Positions 33,428-41,789 of a DNA stretch of 64,000 nt are shown here, one piece after another; the stretch's first letter is position 1; every line of letters begins with the position of its first letter. The stretch comes from Lentzea nigeriaca (GTDB lineage Bacteria; Actinomycetota; Actinomycetes; Mycobacteriales; Pseudonocardiaceae): NCBI RefSeq assembly GCF_016907955.1, contig NZ_JAFBCX010000029.1, positions 1 to 64,000 of the forward strand. Direction: 5' to 3'. The translations under genes were made by a program, and so were the position numbers. Under the pieces are notes generated by a model that did not search any database, was not told the origin of the DNA, and saw only the letters and a program-made list of their open reading frames with translations.

Positions 33428-34885
33428 CTAGGGAACGATTTCGAGCTGCGCCATCATGCCGATCCACGAGTGTTCGAGGAAGTGGCAGTGGTAGACGTAG
33501 CGGCCGGTGTAGCCGGTGAACGTCGCCTGGACCTTCACCGTCTCGCCCGCGGTGATGGGGATCGTGTCCTTCAGGCCCGCGTCGCCGGGCCTGGGCGGGC
33601 CGCCGTTGCGTTCCAGGACGCGGAACTGGACCAGGTGCAGGTGGAAGTTGTGCTTGACGCCGGTCGGGTCGGAGCTCTTGATCAGCCAGGTCTCGGTGGT
33701 GCCGCGTTTGATGGTGAAGTCGACGCGGTCCATGTCGAAGACCTTGCCGTTGATCACGCCGTCGGGGCGGTCGTTGGGCTTGAAGACGAACGACAGGTCG
33801 ACCACGCGGTCCACTGTGGACAGCGGCATCGCGGGTAGTGGACGCAGGGTTGCCGGAACGCGGCTCTGGTCGGTGGCACGGCGGACCACGTCGAAGCGGA
33901 GGATCTCGCCCGCCACGGCGTCGGTCAGGACGACCTTCGAGCCGATCGGGTACTTCGAGAAGTCGATGACGACGTCCGATCGTTCGGCCGAGGAGAGGAC
34001 GAGTTCCTCTGTTTCCACCGAGTTCGCGAGCAGGCCGCCGTCGGAGCCGATGCGGGTGAACCTGTCGCCGGTCAGCTTGAGTTTGAAGACGCGCTGGTTC
34101 GCGGAGTTGATGAGGCGGAAGCGGTACTTGCGGGCGGCGACCTCGAAGTAGGGCTGCGGGACTCCGTTGGCGAGGACCACCGTGCGTTTGGTCGGGTCGT
34201 CGAAGACGACGATGTTGCCGCTGTCGTCGAACTGGATGTCGCGCAACAGGATCGGGATGTCGTAGGCGCCGGACGGCAGGTTGAGCGCGCGTTCGGAGTC
34301 GTCCTCGATGACGTAGGCGCCGTGCAGTCCCAAGTAGACGTGGGCGGCTTCGGTGCCGTGGCTGTGGTCGTGGTACCACAACGTCGTGCCCTGCTGGCTG
34401 TTCGGGTAGAGGTAGAGGCGGGAGCGGCCGGGTTCGACGACGTCCCTGGGGTGACCGTCGTGCTCGGGTGGCACGTGGCCGCCGTGCAGGTGGATGTTCG
34501 CGGCCTCGTCCATCTTGTTCTGCACCATGATGAGGGTCTTGCGGCCTGTCTTGGCCCTGATCGTCGGGCCGACGAACTGACCGCCGAAGCCCATGACCGG
34601 CGACTTCAGGCCGGGCAGGATCTCGGCGGTCGTGCGTTCGATCGAGAGCTGGTAGATCTCCTGTTTCGCTGTGGACACCAGTGGCCTGAGCACGGGCGGC
34701 ACTGGCATCGGGCGTGTCCACGGCACTATTTCCGGTTTTGTTCCCGTTAAGACTTTCGACTCCTGGAACTCGTGCTCACCGTGCGCCGAGTCCCCGTGAC
34801 TTTGAGCCGGTGAAAGCAGTTGTGGCACACCGAAAACACCTGCCGCGAGACCTCCCGCGGCAAGCACACCTCGCCTGTTGAGCAT
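33428..34885 (-). CDS. exported multicopper oxidase
   Basis: A 485-residue three-cupredoxin multicopper oxidase. The Tat signal is MLNRRGVLAAGGLAAGVFG, with the usual RR and a cleavage site near residue 30. The four copper motifs are complete: NIHLHGG, WYHDHSHG, HNFHLHLVQF and YHCHFLEHSWIGMM, the last including the type 1 Cys and axial Met. Likely roles are copper resistance, metal oxidation or phenol oxidation (CotA or CueO-like). The ATG at 34885 follows AAGGGG. A histidine-rich stretch (HGDSAHGEHEF) after the signal may load copper. Confidence 0.95.
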   Translation of the reverse strand: MLNRRGVLAAGGLAAGVFGVPQLLSPAQSHGDSAHGEHEFQESKVLTGTKPEIVPWTRPMPVPPVLRPLVSTAKQEIYQLSIERTTAEILPGLKSPVMGFGGQFVGPTIRAKTGRKTLIMVQNKMDEAANIHLHGGHVPPEHDGHPRDVVEPGRSRLYLYPNSQQGTTLWYHDHSHGTEAAHVYLGLHGAYVIEDDSERALNLPSGAYDIPILLRDIQFDDSGNIVVFDDPTKRTVVLANGVPQPYFEVAARKYRFRLINSANQRVFKLKLTGDRFTRIGSDGGLLANSVETEELVLSSAERSDVVIDFSKYPIGSKVVLTDAVAGEILRFDVVRRATDQSRVPATLRPLPAMPLSTVDRVVDLSFVFKPNDRPDGVINGKVFDMDRVDFTIKRGTTETWLIKSSDPTGVKHNFHLHLVQFRVLERNGGPPRPGDAGLKDTIPITAGETVKVQATFTGYTGRYVYHCHFLEHSWIGMMAQLEIVP

Positions 34886-34957
34886 CGTTGATCCCCTTGG
34901 CACGACGGCTGAACGCGGCGGAAACCTACGCCGGACAGTCAGGGGGAACACCTAGTC

Positions 34958-35614
34958 TCAAGAGGCCAGCGCGGCTTTCACCGAGCGAGTGAGGTCGTCG
35001 GCGAGCACTTCCTCATCACCGTTCTGAATCGCTTGCAGCACTTGGGAAACGACATCCCCTGGGGTGATCTTGGGCGCGTCGACGGAGGACGCCATGTCCG
35101 TGTCGATGGATCCGGCGTGCACGGCGACGACACGAGTTCCCTGCTCACGCAACAGTTCCCGGGTCGACTTGGTCAACGACCACGCTGCCGCCTTGGACGC
35201 CGCGTAGCCGCGCGCACCCGGCCAGCCGACGAAGGACAGGACACTCAGGACGTTGACGAGGACGCCGCCGCCATTGGCTTTCAGAATGGGTGCGAACTCG
35301 TCCGTCGTGCGGACAAGACCGTAGAAATTGACGTCGAACTCCGTCTTGATGCTGTCGACATCCCCGCCCCCGACGAGCACGCCGGCGTTGTTGATCACGA
35401 TCGAGACGTCTCCGAGCTCCTTCGCCGCGGCCGCGACGGACGCGTCGTCGGTCACGTCGAGCTGGACCGGGATGACGCCGTCGTCCACAACGGACGCCGG
35501 GTTGCGCGCACCGGCGTAGACCTTCGCTCCCCGCCTCACGAGCTCCTGGGCGAACACCCGGCCGAGACCGCGGTTGGCCCCGGTCACCAGCACTGCCGCA
35601 CCGTTGAAGTCCAT
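34958..35614 (-). CDS. short-chain dehydrogenase/reductase
   Basis: A 218-residue SDR enzyme. VLVTGANRGLGRVFAQ at the N-terminus binds the nucleotide, INNAGVL follows strand 4, and GYAASKAAAWSLTK carries the catalytic Tyr and Lys with Ser in VLSVLSFVG. Normal but short. I chose the ATG at 35614 behind TAGGAGG rather than the GTG at 35617. It is transcribed divergently from an HxlR regulator, with two TTGG/CCAA palindromes between them. This layout is typical of a redox-regulated oxidoreductase. Substrate unknown. Confidence 0.92.
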   Translation of the reverse strand: MDFNGAAVLVTGANRGLGRVFAQELVRRGAKVYAGARNPASVVDDGVIPVQLDVTDDASVAAAAKELGDVSIVINNAGVLVGGGDVDSIKTEFDVNFYGLVRTTDEFAPILKANGGGVLVNVLSVLSFVGWPGARGYAASKAAAWSLTKSTRELLREQGTRVVAVHAGSIDTDMASSVDAPKITPGDVVSQVLQAIQNGDEEVLADDLTRSVKAALAS

Positions 35615-35628
35615 CACTACCTCCTAAG

Positions 35629-35640
35629 TTGGAATTCCAA
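35629..35640. promoter_or_regulatory. HxlR operator, proximal to SDR gene
   Basis: TTGGAATTCCAA is a perfect 12-bp palindrome 15 bp from the SDR start. It shares TTGG/CCAA ends with the second site at 35659, about three helical turns away. The site therefore likely binds one dimer of the divergent HxlR protein. Confidence 0.7.
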
Positions 35641-35658
35641 ACCGACTGTAGCGAGGTA

Positions 35659-35675
35659 AGTTGGATTTGCCAACT
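35659..35675. promoter_or_regulatory. HxlR operator, proximal to hxlR gene
   Basis: AGTTGG-ATTTG-CCAACT has 6-bp perfect arms and is 19 bp from the HxlR start. Together with 35629 it would let the regulator control both divergent genes. Confidence 0.7.
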
Positions 35676-35693
35676 CACTGCTAGGATGGCCTC

Positions 35694-36119
35694 ATGGCCC
35701 CTCGAAGCTGCTCCGTGGCGAACGCGCTGGAGGTCGTCGGCGAACGCTGGTCGCTGCTCGCGATGCGCGAGGTGTTCTTCGGCAACACCCGCTTCGACCA
35801 GATCGCGGCGAACACGGGCGCGTCCCGCGACGTGCTCGCCGCGCGCCTGAAGAAGCTGGTCGGCGCCGGCGTGCTGGAGAAGCGCCAGTACTCCGACCAC
35901 CCGCCGCGGCACGAGTACCACCTGACCGACGCGGGCCGGGCGCTGCACACCGTGCTGCTGATGCTCAAGGAGTGGGGCGACGCCTACGTGACCGAGGGCC
36001 CGCTGCCCCTCGTCTGGGAACACTCGTGCGGCCACACGCTGGAGCCGCGCGTCGTGTGCGCCCACTGCGGCGAGGAGGCGACCTCGGAGTCGCTGACCAG
36101 CGCCGCGGTGGCGTCGTGA
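35694..36119 (+). CDS. HxlR-family transcriptional regulator
   Basis: A 141-residue winged helix regulator. The N-terminal CSVANALEVVGERWSLLAMREVFFGNTRF is the HxlR start, with a conserved Cys at residue 6 that is often the redox sensor. The recognition helix follows in IAANTGASRDVLAARLKKL. The C-terminus ends in HSCGHTLEPRVVCAHCGEEA, a possible extra metal-binding cluster (C-x11-C-x2-C). It overlaps the Imm63-like gene by GTGA. Likely represses the divergent SDR gene. Confidence 0.92.
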   Translation: MAPRSCSVANALEVVGERWSLLAMREVFFGNTRFDQIAANTGASRDVLAARLKKLVGAGVLEKRQYSDHPPRHEYHLTDAGRALHTVLLMLKEWGDAYVTEGPLPLVWEHSCGHTLEPRVVCAHCGEEATSESLTSAAVAS

Positions 36120-36484
36120 CGCCGCAGGAGGACCTGGCCGCCCGGCTGGAGGCGCTGCGCCAGCAGCTCGGCGCGACGTGGATGGTCGGGTTCGAGAACT
36201 TCGACGTCGGCCATCCGTTCATCGAGGTGCTGGAGGGGCCGACGTACCGGCTCACGGCCTGCGAACGCGGGAAGCCGGTGTTCGCGAAGGAGACGACGAA
36301 GCTCGACGAGATCCTGTACTGGGCGACGTACGAGGTCACGTGGTCGATGGCGTACTCGTGGGCCGTGCAGCACCCCGTCGAGGACGAGGAGCAGCGGTTC
36401 ACGGCGTTCCGGCGCCAGGAGGAGCTGCTGACCACGATCGACCCGCGGTGGGCGGAGCAGGCGCGAGCGTCACGACCAAGCTGA
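36116..36484 (+). CDS. Imm63-like immunity-type protein
   Basis: A 122-residue protein resembling the Imm63 immunity family. The resemblance is in FENFDVGHPFIEVLEGPTYRL and DEILYWATYEVTWSMAYSWA near the middle. Imm63 proteins are found in polymorphic toxin systems, but there is no toxin gene beside this one. GTG start overlapping the HxlR stop makes it translationally coupled to a transcription factor, which is odd for an immunity gene. It could have been recruited for another job. The assignment is by pattern, not by search. Confidence 0.55.
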   Translation: MTPQEDLAARLEALRQQLGATWMVGFENFDVGHPFIEVLEGPTYRLTACERGKPVFAKETTKLDEILYWATYEVTWSMAYSWAVQHPVEDEEQRFTAFRRQEELLTTIDPRWAEQARASRPS

Positions 36485-36607
36485 GGAAGTCGGCGATGCG
36501 TTCGTCCAGGTCGTTGTGGCGGCGGTTCGCGCGGCGCCGCAAACCTTCACGCGCTCGACGATCCTGGACGACGACAGCGGTCCATCGCGGGGCGCTTCAT
36601 CCACCAC

Positions 36608-37096
36608 GTGCCGACGGACGAGCCGAGCGTCCCTCCGAAGGTGGACATGGTCGACACCGTGGCGGCGATCATCGCGTCGGGCTTCGACGTCGACATCGAG
36701 CTGTGGGAAGGTCCAGGCCGGTGCGACACCGACAAGTGCCAGGGTGCGCCAGACACCGCGCCCGCGCTGCACTGGCACGTCGACACGGGGAACTGGCTGG
36801 TGCTCGGCTTCGAGCACGTCGGCGGGCGGCATCCGGACTTCTCGCCGGGGTCACCGGACATCGCGCCGACCACAGAAGCCGTGCGTGAGCTGCACGCGAA
36901 GCTCACCCCGTGCCCTGCGAAGGTGGCGAACTTCGCCGGGCACTGGCGGCAGCTGTCCGCGTGGCAGCGGATCGAGTCAGACGACGTCGATCCGTGGACC
37001 CGGCAGCACCTCGACCGGTGTGGCTGTACAACGTGCGCAGGGGCAAGCCGTGCGGGCTGGCGGACGTTGCGCGGTGGTGGACCCGGCACCGAGTAG
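36608..37096 (+). CDS. hypothetical protein, Cys-containing
   Basis: An open frame of 162 residues with the strong third-position GC of a real gene. No family recognised. It contains RCDTDKCQG, HWHVDTGNWLVLGFEHVGG and a C-terminal DRCGCTTCAG cluster (possible metal site). The start may be GTG 36608, or ATG 36647 behind GAAGG; both are plausible. It lies between the Imm63-like gene and a zinc-ribbon gene, all on the same strand with short gaps. The upstream 123 bp (36485-36607) hold no supported gene. Confidence 0.55.
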   Translation: MPTDEPSVPPKVDMVDTVAAIIASGFDVDIELWEGPGRCDTDKCQGAPDTAPALHWHVDTGNWLVLGFEHVGGRHPDFSPGSPDIAPTTEAVRELHAKLTPCPAKVANFAGHWRQLSAWQRIESDDVDPWTRQHLDRCGCTTCAGASRAGWRTLRGGGPGTE

Positions 37097-37106
37097 GTTG
37101 ATCGGT

Positions 37107-37352
37107 ATGAGCGAGGACGACGCGGACGAGTTCGCCGAGGACGACGACTTCGAGGACGAGGAAGACGCCGACGACCTCTTCGCCGTCACGCCCGAACCGC
37201 GCACGGTGTGCCACCTGTGCGGCGGGGCTAGCTACATCGCGGCGCCCACGCTCGCGATCATCGGGGGCGCGCCGCGGACCGTGGACAACGGGCGGGAGTG
37301 CCCGCACTGCAGCGGCGCGCGGACGTTCAACGGGCTGGTGCCGCCGCTCTAG
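37107..37352 (+). CDS. small acidic zinc-ribbon protein
   Basis: An 81-residue protein. The first 25 residues are almost all Asp and Glu (SEDDADEFAEDDDFEDEEDA). The rest carries CHLCGGASYI and ECPHCSGARTF, two CxxC pairs that should hold one zinc. Such ribbons bind nucleic acid or proteins. It starts 10 bp after the previous hypothetical gene, and its stop overlaps the stop of the convergent DUF1801 gene in a CTAG. Function unknown. Confidence 0.75.
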   Translation: MSEDDADEFAEDDDFEDEEDADDLFAVTPEPRTVCHLCGGASYIAAPTLAIIGGAPRTVDNGRECPHCSGARTFNGLVPPL

Positions 37353-37786
37353 CTGCCGTTCGCTCGGTGCCAGGCGAGGAAGTCGCTGACCGGCATGCGG
37401 GCGATCTCCTCGCCGATCACGTCGAGGGCCAGGTCCGAGGAGCGTTTGAAGCGGACGCACGACTTGCCCATGTCGAGCTTCTTGCCGGTGGTCGCGTACC
37501 TGGCGCGGAACGACTCCTCGCCGGGGCCGTTCACGGTGGTGAGGTAGACGGAGAAGTAGTTCTTCTGGGCGGCCAGGGCCACGTAGCTGAGGGGCTGTTT
37601 GTTGTAGGTCGGGCCGCTCACCTCCAGCGGCACGTACCAGGTGATCATTCCCCACAGCATGCCCTCGACGTAGCCGTCGGGGAGGTGGGCGAGGATGACG
37701 TCGCGCACAGCGGTGACCTCGGCGCGCCGCTGATCAGGCAGTTCGGCGAGGTACTCGGCGACCGTCGAGGCTTTGCTCTGCACCAT
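37349..37786 (-). CDS. DUF1801 domain protein
   Basis: A 145-residue protein of the DUF1801 (YdhG-like) family. SKASTVAEYLAELPDQRRAEVTAVRDVIL at the N-terminus and EGMLWGMITWYVPLE form the core. SYVALAAQKNYFSVYL and GKSCVRFKRSSDLALDVIGEEI complete it. The fold is small alpha/beta and the biochemical role is unknown. ATG at 37786 chosen as the family start. It is divergent from the DNA glycosylase-like gene, 19 bp away. Confidence 0.88.
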   Translation of the reverse strand: MVQSKASTVAEYLAELPDQRRAEVTAVRDVILAHLPDGYVEGMLWGMITWYVPLEVSGPTYNKQPLSYVALAAQKNYFSVYLTTVNGPGEESFRARYATTGKKLDMGKSCVRFKRSSDLALDVIGEEIARMPVSDFLAWHRANGS

Positions 37787-37805
37787 GCGCGTACGGTAAT
37801 CGCTC

Positions 37806-38678
37806 GTGGAGGTCCTGACCCGAGCCCAATGGCACGAACTACGCGAGGCGCACGTCGCTCGTATGCGCCGGTTCACGGGTCCCCACCAGGAACGGAAGCT
37901 TCGCAAGGAGAAGCATCCGGTGATGGACTTCCTCTTCACGTACTACAGCCATCGGCCCGTGCGGCTGGAACGGTGGCATCCGGGGCCGGGCGTCGTGCTG
38001 GAGGACGCGGCAGAGTACCTGGAGTTTCCGCACTACAAGGCCACGGCGGACGGCGTCACGCTGGACGTGGACGGCTTCCTCGGGCAGCGGGCGAAGACCG
38101 TGGAGTTCGTGCAGGCGCTGCTCACGGCGACGCTGAGCAGGCCGGCGCGGCTCGGGTGTTTCGGGTTGCACGAATGGGCGATGGTCTACCGGCAGGAGCC
38201 CGAGGAGATCAGGCACAACGCGTGGCCGCTGCGGCTCGGCAGTGAGGGGACCGATCGGGTGGTGGAGACCAGCCGGATCCAGTGCGGGCACTTCGACGCG
38301 TTCCGGTTCTTCACGCAGCCCGCGCGGCCGCGCAACACCATCCAGCCGACGCGGGAGGACCAGGTCGCGAACGAGCAGCCGGGGTGCTTGCACGCGAACA
38401 TGGACCTCTTCAAGTGGGCCTACAAGATGGAGCCCGCCACCCCGTCCGACCTGGTCGCCGACTGCTTCGAACTGGCCGCTGACGTGCGGGAACTCGACAT
38501 GCAGGCATCGCCGTACGACCTGGCGCGGCTCGGGTACGAACCGGTGCCGATCGAGACCGCGGACGGCCGGGCGGAGTACGCGCGCCGGCAGGCTGCGTTC
38601 GCCGAGCGGGCGCGACCGTTGCGAGAACGGCTCGTCTTCGTGTGCCAGTCGATACTTACAGTGACTTCACTTCGCTGA
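37806..38678 (+). CDS. 3-methyladenine DNA glycosylase-type protein
   Basis: A 290-residue protein matching the actinobacterial family annotated as 3-methyladenine DNA glycosylase. VARMRRFTGPHQERKLRKEKHPVMDFLFTYYSHRP, GFLGQRAKTVEFVQALLTAT and HANMDLFKWAYKMEP are its signatures. That name comes from databases. No helix-hairpin-helix or classical catalytic Asp motif is evident here, so repair activity is unproven. GTG start 37806. It stands alone between the DUF1801 gene and the VWA gene. Confidence 0.75.
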   Translation: MEVLTRAQWHELREAHVARMRRFTGPHQERKLRKEKHPVMDFLFTYYSHRPVRLERWHPGPGVVLEDAAEYLEFPHYKATADGVTLDVDGFLGQRAKTVEFVQALLTATLSRPARLGCFGLHEWAMVYRQEPEEIRHNAWPLRLGSEGTDRVVETSRIQCGHFDAFRFFTQPARPRNTIQPTREDQVANEQPGCLHANMDLFKWAYKMEPATPSDLVADCFELAADVRELDMQASPYDLARLGYEPVPIETADGRAEYARRQAAFAERARPLRERLVFVCQSILTVTSLR

Positions 38679-38741
38679 CGGAGTTCACCTGTTAGCGTGA
38701 TTGGCGGTCGTCGGGGGCCGCTGAGTAGTTGTGAGGGATCG

Positions 38742-40448
38742 ATGTCTCGACACCGCGCGCTGCGGGCGAGGGTGCGGCGCGGGATCGCCAAGTGGCCCGT
38801 GCTCATCGTCGTGTTCGTCGTACTGATCGGCCTCGGCTGGCTCGTCTTCTCGTGGGCCGGCGGGGTGCTCGACAGCCGCGCCAGGGCGTTGGCCCAGAAC
38901 TGCAGCGAGGGCAACTCGGTGCTGCGCGTCGCCGCGACGCCGAGTGTCGCCGGGGCCGTTGCGGACGTCGCGCGCGCATGGAGCGCCACGCGGCCCGTCG
39001 TCTACGACCACTGCATCGCCATCGAGGTGACGTCGGCGGACTCGGCGGCCGTGCTGGACGGCCTGACGACGAAGTGGGACTCGGACAAGCTCGGCGGGCG
39101 GCCGCACGCGTGGCTGCCCGACTCGACGCTGTGGGCGAACCGGCTGAGCGCGCTCAACGCGAAGCTCGTCGGGGCGGCGCCCAAGTCGGTCGGGACCTCA
39201 CCGGTGCTGCTGGCGGCACCGGAGGCGGCGGCGCCCGTGCTGAAGGACTTCCGCTGGTCGAACCTGCCGGAGGTGACGGACTGGAGCAAGTTCGGCCAGT
39301 CGTGGGGCCGGTTCAGCGTCGCGATGCCCGACCCGGCCGCGAACACGGCGTCCGCCCTCGCGATCCAGTCGGCGCTGGCGGACGGCAAGGGACCGGTGAC
39401 GGCGGAGTCGCTGGGCTCCGAGGCGTCGAAGGCGAAGCTGACGAAGCTCGCCGCCACGGTCCCGCCAGAGGTGCCGCCGACGACGCGCGAGGCGTTGCGG
39501 CGCCTGGGTGACAGCGCGACGGTGAACGCGGCAGGCTTCAGCGTCACTCCAGTGTCCGAAGTGGACCTCTACAAGCACAACACCGGCAAGGAAGCGCCGT
39601 CGAAGCCGCTCGTGGGCGTGCTCCCGGTCGGTCCCACGCCGGTGGCGGACTTCCCGTACATCGCGTTGGGAGGCCCGGAGGTCGGGGAGGCGGAAGTGCG
39701 TGCGGCGCAGGCGTTCCGCGAGTTCATGACCCAGCCCGCACAGCAGAAGATCCTCGCATCCGGCGGACTGCGGGTCGAGTCCACTCAGAACCGTCCGTCG
39801 CCCTCCCCCGGCATCGCCTGGGCCGCCGTCACGGAGAACCTCGTCGCCGCGGACGCGACCACCACGCAGCAGATCTCGTCGGCCTGGGCGTCGGCGGACC
39901 GCGGCGGGCAGGTCGTGACGGTGCTGACCGACGTGTCGACGTCGATGAAACCCCGGCTGGACAAGGTGAAGGCCGCGCTGCGCGGTCAGGTCGACAGATC
40001 GGTGTCCGGGTCGTTCGGGCTCTGGGAGTTCGCGCGCGATCTGGACGGGTCGAAGCCTTACAAGCAGCTGGTCGCGACCGGGGCGGTGACGGAGAAGCGC
40101 GATGCGTTGCGTCGTTCGATCGACGGGCTCAAGACTTCTGACGGTTCGCAGCTCTACACGTCGTTGGCGGCCTGCTACGAGACGGCGCACGACGGGTTTG
40201 TGGCTGGGCGGATCAACCGGGTCGTGGTGATCACCGACGGTACCTCGGACGGTGGGATCGACCTGGCGGCGCTGAAGAGTCGGCTGCACGGCGAGGATCT
40301 GGCGGTCAGCTTCATCGCTATCGGTGGTGAGGTCGACAAGGATGCGTTGACTGACATCGCGCAGACGACTGGTGGGTCGGTGTCTGTGGTGGAGAACGCT
40401 GACGGGATCGATGCGGCGCTCGGTCAGGTGTTGTCGACGAAGGCCTGA
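38742..40448 (+). CDS. membrane-anchored substrate-binding/VWA fusion protein
   Basis: A 568-residue protein. Residues 19-40 are one membrane anchor with a basic front. About 50-375 resembles an extracellular solute-binding protein (molybdate/sulfate type; LRVAATPSVAGAVADVARAW and the FREFMTQPAQQKILASGGLR ending). The C-terminal 390-565 is a von Willebrand factor A domain with the MIDAS motif DVSTSM and the TDGTSDGG loop. The combination suggests a surface protein that binds a ligand or partner through Mg2+, function unknown. ATG at 38742 after GAGGG. A single gene, with no ABC permease nearby. Confidence 0.85.
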   Translation: MSRHRALRARVRRGIAKWPVLIVVFVVLIGLGWLVFSWAGGVLDSRARALAQNCSEGNSVLRVAATPSVAGAVADVARAWSATRPVVYDHCIAIEVTSADSAAVLDGLTTKWDSDKLGGRPHAWLPDSTLWANRLSALNAKLVGAAPKSVGTSPVLLAAPEAAAPVLKDFRWSNLPEVTDWSKFGQSWGRFSVAMPDPAANTASALAIQSALADGKGPVTAESLGSEASKAKLTKLAATVPPEVPPTTREALRRLGDSATVNAAGFSVTPVSEVDLYKHNTGKEAPSKPLVGVLPVGPTPVADFPYIALGGPEVGEAEVRAAQAFREFMTQPAQQKILASGGLRVESTQNRPSPSPGIAWAAVTENLVAADATTTQQISSAWASADRGGQVVTVLTDVSTSMKPRLDKVKAALRGQVDRSVSGSFGLWEFARDLDGSKPYKQLVATGAVTEKRDALRRSIDGLKTSDGSQLYTSLAACYETAHDGFVAGRINRVVVITDGTSDGGIDLAALKSRLHGEDLAVSFIAIGGEVDKDALTDIAQTTGGSVSVVENADGIDAALGQVLSTKA

Positions 40449-40512
40449 CCGCTGTCAGACCAGCTCCCTAGGATTGAAATTGGGGGAACCCGGCCGACGC
40501 CGTGTGTGTGGT

Positions 40513-40566
40513 GCGCGGCCATCGGGCACTGCGCGGCCATCGGGCACTGCGCGGCCATCGGGCACT
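40513..40566. repeat. tandem repeat, three 18-bp units
   Basis: The 18-bp unit GCGCGGCCATCGGGCACT is repeated three times without change. It lies upstream of the glycosyltransferase start. Translated in one frame it gives CAAIGH repeats, which is why a longer open frame exists there. There are no spacers, so it is not a CRISPR. Confidence 0.95.
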
Positions 40567-40615
40567 GTGCAGCCGCGCAGGGGAACCGTGCAGCCGCAGG
40601 GGAACCGTGCAGCCA
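40567..40615. repeat. second tandem repeat, about 20-bp unit
   Basis: Immediately after the first array come two copies of GTGCAGCCGC(GC)AGGGGAACC and a third partial GTGCAGCCAC. It is a separate minisatellite with a different unit, in the same intergenic stretch before the glycosyltransferase. Confidence 0.85.
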
Positions 40616-40634
40616 CGGCGGTCGTTGCTCCCGC

Positions 40635-41789
40635 ATGGGGGAAGCAAGGATTCTGGTCGCCTCAATGCCGTTCGCCGGCCACGTAGGCGCAATGGCTGCG
40701 GTGTCGAACGAACTCGTCAAGCGCGGCCACCACGTCGTGGTCCACACGGGCGCGAAGTACCGCCACAAGTTCGAAGGCGCCGAGTGGCTGCCGTGGAGCC
40801 ACGCGCCCGACTTCGACGACGCCGACCTCGCCAAGGTGTTCCCGAGCGTCAAGGACGGCAAGGGCATGCGGGCCGACTTCGCGAACTTCCGCGACGTGCT
40901 GATCGGCACGGGAGCCGCACAGGCACGGGACGTCCTGGAGACCGGCTTCGACCTCGTCGTGACGGATCACCTGGCGTTCGGGGCCGCGCTGGCCGCCGAG
41001 ATCAGGCAGGTGCCGTGGGTGACGGTCGCGGTCACACCGCTGGTGGTCAGCAGACCGCTGGCCAGGCTCGTGTCAGGGTTGATCGTCGACGGGATGTTCA
41101 CCCGCATGCGCGCGGAGGTCGGCCTGAAGCCGAAGCCCGGCGCGCTGGAGGCCTTCTACTCACCGGAACTCGTGATAGCACAAGGGGTTCCCGCGCTGGA
41201 GACCGTGCACCCACCACACCAGGTCCGGTTCGTCGGGAGGTTGATCAGCCCGCCGAAGCCGACCGCACTGCCCGAGTGGTGGCCGGACCTCGACAACCGC
41301 ACCGTTGTGCACGTGACGCAGGGGACGCTGGAAACCGGCGCGGACGACCTGTTGAAGCCCGCGATCGAGGAGCTGGCCGGGCACGACGCGCTGGTGGTGG
41401 CAACGACCGGGGGTGCGGCCATCACCACGCTCGGGAAGTTGCCGGACAACGTCAGGGCCGCTGAGTTCATCCCGCACGACCTGTTGCTGCCGCGGACCGA
41501 CGTGATGATCACCAACGGCGGGTGGGGTGGGGTGCTCGCCGCGATCGAGGCTGGGGTGCCGCTCGTCGTGGTGCCGGGGTCGCTGGACAAGCCTCAGGTG
41601 GCGCGACGGGTGGTGCGGGCGGGGGCCGGAATCGCCAGGAGGAGGCCGGAGGGACTCAGGAAGACGGTCGATCAGGTGCTGTCGGAGCCGCGCCACCGGG
41701 AGCGTGCCGAGGAGCTGGGGCGGCAGGTCAAGGCTGCCGGTGGCGCGGCCAGGGCCGCGGAGCTGGTCGAGGTGCTCAGGCGACGTTGA
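40635..41789 (+). CDS. glycosyltransferase, macrolide-type (GT1)
   Basis: A 384-residue GT-B glycosyltransferase of the GT1/MGT group, which transfers a sugar from an NDP-sugar to a small lipophilic acceptor. The N-terminal ILVASMPFAGHVGAMAAVSNEL is the acceptor-side fold. The donor motif is TNGGWGGVLAAIEAGVPLVVVPGSLDKPQ near residues 295-325. There is no signal peptide. I chose ATG 40635; the frame upstream is built from the minisatellites. The acceptor is unknown and no biosynthetic cluster surrounds it. Its last 14 bp overlap the convergent aldo/keto reductase. Confidence 0.88.
   Translation: MGEARILVASMPFAGHVGAMAAVSNELVKRGHHVVVHTGAKYRHKFEGAEWLPWSHAPDFDDADLAKVFPSVKDGKGMRADFANFRDVLIGTGAAQARDVLETGFDLVVTDHLAFGAALAAEIRQVPWVTVAVTPLVVSRPLARLVSGLIVDGMFTRMRAEVGLKPKPGALEAFYSPELVIAQGVPALETVHPPHQVRFVGRLISPPKPTALPEWWPDLDNRTVVHVTQGTLETGADDLLKPAIEELAGHDALVVATTGGAAITTLGKLPDNVRAAEFIPHDLLLPRTDVMITNGGWGGVLAAIEAGVPLVVVPGSLDKPQVARRVVRAGAGIARRRPEGLRKTVDQVLSEPRHRERAEELGRQVKAAGGAARAAELVEVLRRR

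Noticed and set aside
36485..36607. Remnant of a regulator gene on the minus strand (segments RDGPLSSSRIVERV and RRHNDLDERIADFLS in different frames)
   Set aside because: Too short, in two frames and without a recognisable domain; chance cannot be excluded.
40513..40615. CRISPR array
   Set aside because: Units are directly adjacent with no spacers and there are no cas genes.
40506..40634. Longer N-terminus of the glycosyltransferase with CAAIGH repeats
   Set aside because: It is the translation of the minisatellites; the enzyme fold begins at ATG 40635.
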